Shown: piece by piece, positions 58,318 to 64,000 of the stretch
Numbering within the stretch: the stretch's first letter is position 1
How the letters are laid out: each line of letters opens with the position of its first letter
Assembly (NCBI RefSeq): GCF_963583255.1
Contig: NC_084815.1
Coordinates: 8,417,724-8,481,723, forward strand
Direction: 5' to 3'
Origin: Pyrus communis
Lineage: Eukaryota > Streptophyta > Magnoliopsida > Rosales > Rosaceae
DNA: 64,000 nucleotides
Program-made: the position numbers and the translations under genes
The notes under the pieces: generated by a model
The model's input: only the letters and a program-made list of their open reading frames with translations
What the model was told of the DNA's origin: nothing
The model's database searches: none

Positions 58318-60340
58318 CTACATCTCCTTGGGCAACCATAGTGCTTCCTTGATGCTAAAGTGTGCCAGCGAGCATTCTTTAGGCGTGAGGGTCTTCTTTT
58401 CCTTGATGGCGATAACTTTTCCTTTTAAGGGCTCTTCTATCTCCACTTCAACCATGTGACAGGCAACGGTAGCGTGTTGTTGGAAGAAGTCATTTGGGAA
58501 GTACTCGTGCAAAGAGACGGGAATGCGTGTAGCTCTTACGTATGTTGGCTTAGTAGCTCTTACATTTCTTTTGGGCTTCCTATTATTGCGGTGATAGTGC
58601 TTTGTCCCTTACTCCACCTTTGGCCATGTGGCTTGTGGTCTTCGTTTTTTTGTCTTTTGTAGGTCACCAACGTCCACCCTTCTTCATCGTCGGTAGGTGC
58701 ATCTTGGTCGTTTGGCCTAAGTGATGGTTGTGCAAAATGTGCCGTGCAACTTGAGCATAGACGAGAGTGGGCATGCGTCACTTGGAGAACATGAGATCGA
58801 AGGATCCAAACACAATCATGGTAGTGTAAGTTGCGACCGTGTCTTCAAGGTTGAGCTCAATTTGCCCTTGTTGTGCCATGAACTCATTGAGGACGAAACA
58901 CTTACTGACATGATAACTTACGATACGATGGTATATACAATACCTAGGATTATAACGCGATTCATCTTTTTAGGGCATTCGCATTCGGGTAGCTCGATCA
59001 CCTTCTTTTCCAGGAAGTCATCTAACATTGCAGCCACGTTAGAGTCAGGAAAAGGGTACGTCTTTTGCTCTAGTTCTTTTAAGGTGCTTTCGTACCTATC
59101 ATAGGTGCGAGAAGGCTCACCTCTCTTCATCTCCTTCATTTTGTTCTTGGAGGAGATCTTGATAGGCGCAGAGGAAGTTTTGAAGGGGGTAGTGTTGACG
59201 GTAAAAGGTTCCTTGGCGGGCTTTTTCCTAGTCTTGTCCATCTTCAAAGCAAACACCTTATCCTTCTTGAAGTCAATAGTTGGCTCTTATTGTGGGATCG
59301 AGTTGCCAACTCCTCAAACATTTTTAGTTTTATGCCTTATTTGATGTAATGTAACCCCCAGTGCATGCCTTGAACACAAATATCAATGGCAGAGGTTTTA
59401 GAAAGTCGATCTTTGCAATCTATACTTAATGAACATCATCTATTGATGTAGTCGACGATAGGTTCATCCTTCCATTGCTTCATGCTTATCAGCTCGAACA
59501 TGCTTACCATGTGGTGGGTGTTGTAGAAGCGGTTAAGGGATTCCTTTTCAAGGTGATCCTAACTATTAATAGTCTCATGCTCGATGTTGGTGTACTAATC
59601 AAAAGCGTTACCTTTTAGCAAGCTCACGAAATAGGCAATATGTTGTTTAGGATTGCCCTTTCATCGAATTGCATGAATTTAGGTGGCTAATAACCTCTTG
59701 GCATCCTTAAGGAGTCAATCCTTTAGAGTATGGCTTTGAGTACAGCACGGAATCATGTGAGCTTCCTCCATATTGCACCTTGATCATGCTTGTGATCATT
59801 TCTTGCAGCAGTTGGACAGAGAGATATCCCATAAGCATCGTAGCTCGATCCACATTTAGCTTCTCCTTAGCTTTGTCCATCAAAGGCTCATCCTTTTCAT
59901 CAGTTTCCTATTTTGGTGGATTAACCTTCGGGTCAGCTTTCTCGTTGTGCTGTGCCTCCAGATGGTTGACGAGTGTAGCAATTTACAAGTCATTTTCCTC
60001 CATCGTCTTTATCAGCCTTGCAATTGCTTCGCTCATTTGTGCCAGTTGCTATTCAGTTGAAGTCATACCAGTAGTCATGACTTGCATGACTATTGGATAC
60101 GAGCTGCTGCTTGAGTCAGCATCAGAAGTTAACGACTCGGAGTACTTCCTTAGGCTTTCTTCCCTTGGCGCCCTTAGCGAGGCCAGGGTGATCACGGGCT
60201 CCTACCTCGGGTGTTCTTGCTCATTCGGCAAAGTTGATGTAAGGGTGGAAGGCACAACAAGGAGAGATCTTGCCTTGCTTTGGGTTATGACGCCCAAAGT
60301 GCCCCTACTTGCAGCAAAGATGTTCTTGTTCTTTGTGTTA
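58318..60340 (-). pseudogene. Tat-2 Gag
   Basis: N-terminal part (60340-59770): ITQSKARSLLVVPSTLTST, VITLASLRAPREESLRKYSE, VMQVMTTGMTS, MSEAIARLIKTMEENDL, VNHLEAQHNEKADPKVN, LLQEMITSMIKVQY (coiled-coil like). The central capsid part (59750-59340) is heavily decayed. C-terminal part: LKEDKTRKKPAKEPFTVNT-like basic region (59256), FPDSNVAAMLDDFLEKKVIE, LPECECPKKMNRV, then EYFPNDFFQQHATVACHMVE and LAHFSIKEALWLPKEM. No intact start is visible. Gag would form the particle. Confidence 0.72.
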
Positions 60341-60441
60341 GTTGCGGGAATAGCTTGATCATTTCTTGATGACTTATGCGTTTCTTATGGATTTGAAGAC
60401 AAAGATGAGAGGCACAGATATCCTACTAGGCATGCTAAATT

Positions 60442-61193
60442 TGTAACCACGAAAATTTTGTAACGAATGAAACGAGAACACGTGTACAAAGTAGATTTGT
60501 ATTGATGACTTTGTAGGGTTACAATCTCTGTTTACAATTTTCCTTTGATTCAGTCTTCAAATTTCATATAGATAGTTGATTGTTAATCCAAGGGTTGTGA
60601 TAACTTGATCTCGGATGAATGATCGAACGATTGAACAATTGCCTTAAGTTTTGAGCTTCAACCAATGTGTGGATAGTCTTCACCTCTAGGTTTGTGTATG
60701 ACCTGCGGCAAAGGTGATGTTGATGTGGGTTTGGTTGTGCGTTCTTCGAAAAGAGCTTTGGCGGTGTATTAGTCTTCAAAGATTTGTATAGAGGTTCTTC
60801 TAAATGTAGAATTTTCGACCCTTATGTGTGTCTTAGGACCACATATTTATATACTTCTAAAATCCTGCCTTTGGGTGGATTTGGCCTTGATTTGTATTTT
60901 GATTCATCCATGGGAAAATTTAGGCATGTTTTGTGTCTTAATTTTAGCCACCTTCCTTATATTAGCCGAAATTTATAGGCTTTGTTACCTATTTTGTGAG
61001 AAATCTTCAATTCTTGCTTGTTTTATTAAGATAATTTGGCTTTCTTTCCGATTTTGAGAGATTTTTGGACCCCTTGCTAATTTTTAGGAATGTTTTACAC
61101 TTCCCTTGTTTGATTTGTGCCACATATCATTGATGACTTGTTCATTTGTGATGAGTCATATTCCATATGTAGCTTTGTGATGTATCATTTATA
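60442..61193 (-). repeat. Tat-2 5' LTR, truncated by element C
   Basis: Starts TGTAACCACGAAAATTTTG and follows the other two Tat LTRs to TATCATTTATA, where element C begins. A roughly 200-bp deletion relative to the other copies lies near 60730. The last part of the LTR should lie beyond element C, outside the window. Confidence 0.82.
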
Positions 61194-61680
61194 TGTGTTT
61201 GTACCATGCTTGACTATTCACAAAACTATTGAGCACTGGTCAATGTTATACCATCAAGGAGCTACAAGAGTTTTCCTCCAACCAGGAAGCCAATCACAAC
61301 GTGACACATGTCAATGTCAGAGGCCAATCACAGCGCGACATGTGTCAATGCCATAATAAAGCTAGAGACTCACTTCTTCTATAAAAGGAGATTATTCTAC
61401 TACAATGAATCCCTAATGTCATTTGTACTAAACTACTCATTAAAACTCACTTATGAGGAGCTTGAACTTATGTATTTGTGTAAACCCTTCACTATTAATG
61501 AGAACTCATGTACTTCGTGGACGTAGCCAATCTGGGTGAACCATGTACATCTTGTGTTTGCTTCCCTGTCTTTATCTCTTTACATACTTATCCTTACTAG
61601 TGATTGGAGCAATCGAGCGAAGGTCACAAACTTGACACTTTACGTTGTCACAAAGTCTTCACCGATTTTGTGCATCAACA
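61194..61680 (+). repeat. Element C 5' LTR
   Basis: Starts TGTGTTTGTACCATGC and ends TGTGCATCAACA. It contains a clear TATA box (CTATAAAAGG at 61379-61388) and two near-repeats of CCAATCACAACGTGACACAT upstream of it (61290 and 61323), which may be enhancer repeats. Confidence 0.8.
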
Positions 61681-61682
61681 TC

Positions 61683-61700
61683 TGGCGTCGTCTGTGGGAA
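61683..61700 (+). promoter_or_regulatory. Primer-binding site of element C
   Basis: TGGCGTCGTCTGTGGGAA two bases after the LTR; plant Ty3 elements often have TGGCGCCGTCTGTGGGAA here. Confidence 0.78.
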
Positions 61701-61819
61701 GCATACTTATTCCTACTCTATTCAGCTTTGTCAAGCTAGTTTCCATCGTTCGTACACTCTCATTCGATCAGGCATCCCTCTCCAACATAGAGAGCGAAGG
61801 AAGCCATAACACATAGAAT

Positions 61820-62820
61820 GACACTCCCTTTATGCTTATTATGAGGCAGCGAAGACAAGAATGAAAGAAGTTTGCTCTTTAAGCTAAAGTCAATGAGCTA
61901 AAGGCTCAAAACAACAAAATAGTAATGAAGAATGAGATCCTTCAATAGTAGTATAAGAAGCTCTTCGAGATGCGCCACGAGGCTAAGCATACTTGATCAC
62001 ACGAGCTCATTGCCCTTGTAGATGTCAACCATCACCTAGGTGCCCCCCAACACGGAGGGTCACCGGTCTTCAACATGGATATTCCTGATGAGGAGTAAAC
62101 TACTCATCAACGTGTTAATCAACATGAGACTTCTTTTAACCCAACTGCTTCGACCCAAAATAGGAAAAGTGAAGGAAGACACCTCATTGCAGAATGAATG
62201 GAATGATAGAAAGCTGTTTATCGTGACTGTTGAGACTTCTTAAGGCAACGTCAAGAGAACCTCATCCACATAAGCTCAAAGATCAATGACCCAAGGGTTT
62301 CTGAAAGACTTTGTCCTCTACCACGGCCCAGGCCAGTTACCAACCTAAGGAATGAGCAATAGGTCCTAGAGGAACATGAGGGTATAAGGGACTCAGAGGT
62401 CTTTCGACAAACATGCCTTAAAAGCCAATACAGTGAGTCCAAGGAAAAACCACATGCCTTTGATCAAACTTCCCTACTTCTAAGAGGTGATGGAAACTCA
62501 CAGAAGAATGCTCCAATAGTGCATGACTCCACTCAGGACCCCCTTGTCCTATAGCTTCTTGAGGAAGTAAGCAAGTTGAATGCCGAATGTCAGGCCAAGA
62601 TATCTGACTGGAATCAACCCAGGCCCAGCCTTCTTACAAGGAGAATCCTTGACACACCTCTTTATGCAAAGACCAGAAGCTCGGCTTACAACTATATATT
62701 GGAAGGGAGGATCCGATTGAACACCTTAACCTCTTTAAGTCCATCATGGCATACCGGATGTATACTGATGAAGAACGATGTCTTCTCTTCCCCTCCACCC
62801 TTTCTAGCAGAGCTCTAAAC
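61820..62820 (+). pseudogene. Element C Gag, N-terminal and central part
   Basis: Shifting frames give an N-terminal helical region (AKVNELKAQNNKIVMKNEIL), a variable region, then NQPRPSLLTRRILDTPLYA near 62615-62670 and EDPIEHLNLFKSIMAYRM followed by DEERCLLFPSTLSSRALNW near 62710-62820. This is the retrotrans_gag domain. A stop follows RALNW, exactly where foreign LTR sequence begins. Confidence 0.75.
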
Positions 62821-63484
62821 TGGTAGGTTTAGAGTATTCCCCATCCACCCTTAGAGTATTCCCCCTCCACCATGGAAGGTTAGAGATCCCTTGTTGTGAA
62901 TTCATATGCCTACATGACTAGATAGCTTGACCCCAACAATGACATGGACACTCTTGATGGAATGCCTTTGACATGATCAAAGATCAAGGACCTAACCATT
63001 AGACATTTATGATGCATCAGGTCAAATGACTACTTTGCATATTACAACTTACGAGTTCTTACATGACATATATGTTTGAACTTTCTTTTTATCGTAGTTT
63101 AGTGTACTTGATTACCTTTTTGAGCACCTATGTGTTTGTCTCAGTGTCTAACACTAAATGACTTGAGACTAGTCATACTCACACTTGAGTTAATATAACA
63201 CATACTAACCTTAGTGGATTGTTAATGCCCAATTGGCAATCCTATGGCTAGGAACGTTTTAGGAATGAGCATAAGAGAAAGGTCTCATTAATCTAACTTA
63301 CTTAGATCACTTCTTTCTTAGATTAGATACATTCCTTGGATTCCCTTATTGCTTAAACATATAATAAAATAAATAGTGATTAACAATGAGCTTTGCCCTT
63401 TATTAAACATATAATAGTTTAACACAATAAGTATTCCAAAAGCTATTACATCAAATGAGTGGCTTTGTGGGCATACTTCCAACA
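62821..63484 (-). mobile_element. Truncated Angela-like LTR in element C gag
   Basis: On the minus strand it starts TGTTGGAAGTATGCCCAC at 63484 and follows the 5' third of the LTR at 26842 (shared: AAACGTTCCTAGCCATAGGA, AACAAGGGATCTCTAACCTT), with much divergence. It stops at 62821, so about 1.1 kb of the LTR is missing. TTTAGAGTATTCCCCATCCACC is repeated at the broken end. Confidence 0.75.
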
Positions 63485-64000
63485 CATGCATCCGCCAAAG
63501 CAAGGACATATCAAGGGAAACCCCTACAACTATTCCTTATCAACAAGTGGGAAGTGAGAGCCAGATCTAACCAAGTAAGAAGACCTCAACCTTCCAAACA
63601 GTTGTTGCATCTCTCTATACCTTACCTAACGTTTCGCTAGGACAACAAACATATCAATCTCAAGGCAAGAAAAAGGATTTCTATCCTCAACAGTCTCATT
63701 TTAGTAAGAAAAATAAGGGACATTATCGTGATAATAACGCCCGTCCTTAAGCAGTCAATGCAGTAGGCTAAACGCAGGTCAACACAGGCCCTACTCCAAG
63801 GTATGAGACATACACACCTTTGAATGCCTCATGCGCAGACATTTACCCCAGTATAGCTCACTTGATACCAAAGCCAATGCCGAGATAGCTATATTATAAG
63901 TCCATGAAGAACATGGGCATGTTTTGCTGCTACCACGAGTATAACAGCCATAACAGCGAGAAATGTATCACCCTCTATTACCATATCGAAGCTTTGGCAT
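63485..64000 (+). pseudogene. Element C Gag, C-terminal part
   Basis: Includes PLNASCADIYPSIAHLIPKP and a zinc-binding motif near 63920-63975 (MFCCYHEYNSHNSEKC followed by YYHIEALA), typical of this Gag type. Stops are present. The middle of Gag, between RALNW and this part, is lost. Confidence 0.68.

Larger units (their letters stand above)
43692..61193 (-). mobile_element. Tat-2: Tat-type Ty3 retrotransposon with antisense PMD gene
   Basis: Minus-strand order: 5' LTR (60442-61193, cut by element C), gag, protease, solo-LTR insertion, RT, RNase H, second RNase H, integrase, then the PMD gene on the plus strand, 3' repeats, and 3' LTR (43692-45122). A second, archaeal-type RNase H between RNase H and integrase is the mark of the Tat lineage. 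All domains are present but broken by stops. No TGG-type primer site is clear next to the 5' LTR (the minus strand reads AATTTAGCATGCCTAGTAGG). It sits inside Tat-1 gag. Confidence 0.85.
61194..64000 (+). mobile_element. Element C: Ty3 retrotransposon, partial, continues past the window
   Basis: A 487-bp LTR, a primer site, and gag remnants, broken by a truncated Copia LTR (62821-63484). It is inserted in the Tat-2 5' LTR. The primer site form and the Gag motif place it among plant Ty3 elements; no pol is in the window, so the lineage is open. Confidence 0.75.

Overview
The window is repeat-dense nuclear DNA from a flowering plant. It holds no bacterial-style genes. Almost everything is LTR retrotransposons, solo LTRs and small DNA elements inserted into one another. 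The one recognisable host gene is a broken, multi-exon JmjC-domain gene related to JMJD4. The mix of families (Cassandra TRIM with a 5S-like LTR, an Athila-type Ty3 element with a tRNA-Asp primer site, an Angela-like Copia, Tat-type Ty3 elements with an antisense plant-mobile-domain gene) suggests a woody eudicot, plausibly Rosaceae. That placement rests on memory of sequence style, not on a search.

Layout. 58-2375: a 2.3-kb fold-back (inverted duplication) with zinc-finger-like coding remnants in its arms. About 3130-7754 (minus): the JMJD4-like pseudogene, at least nine exons, two frameshifts, with a 2-kb solo LTR (3684-5656) in an intron. 7890-8345 and 13618-about 13870 (minus): the RNase H end of a LINE, split by a 5.3-kb Copia element (8346-13617) whose RT region carries a 127-bp triplication. 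13889-14862: a MITE-like element. 15494-16802: a truncated Copia gag.

16803-61193 is two nested Tat-type Ty3 elements, both transcribed on the minus strand. Tat-1 (LTR at 16803-18371, carrying a Cassandra insertion) has lost most of pol and is interrupted by a 19.5-kb Athila-type element (22372-41838, TSD CTTTA). The Athila element is itself interrupted by an 8.6-kb Angela-like Copia (26842-35448, TSD GGTGA). Tat-1 breaks off at 43691 exactly where the LTR of Tat-2 begins. Tat-2 (43692-61193) keeps decayed gag, protease, RT, RNase H, second RNase H and integrase. It has been hit by a solo LTR (54443-56619, TSD AAGAT), a hAT MITE (47160-47878, TSD GTTTTATT) and a fold-back insertion in its LTR. 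A third Ty3 element starts at 61194 inside the last Tat-2 LTR, carries a broken gag plus a truncated Copia LTR, and runs off the window.

The most interesting biology is in the Tat elements. Both carry, between pol and the 3' LTR and in opposite orientation to pol, a long gene for a plant-mobile-domain (PMD, aminotransferase-like) protein with a coiled-coil tail. In Tat-2 this gene keeps a 136-bp GT-AG intron and its own poly(A) signal just before the pol 3' end, as expected for a gene read only from the strand opposite the genomic RNA. The Athila-type element also has an antisense coiled-coil ORF (36117-36605) and lacks RT, RNase H and integrase, so it is non-autonomous. All protein-coding regions in the window contain stops or frameshifts.
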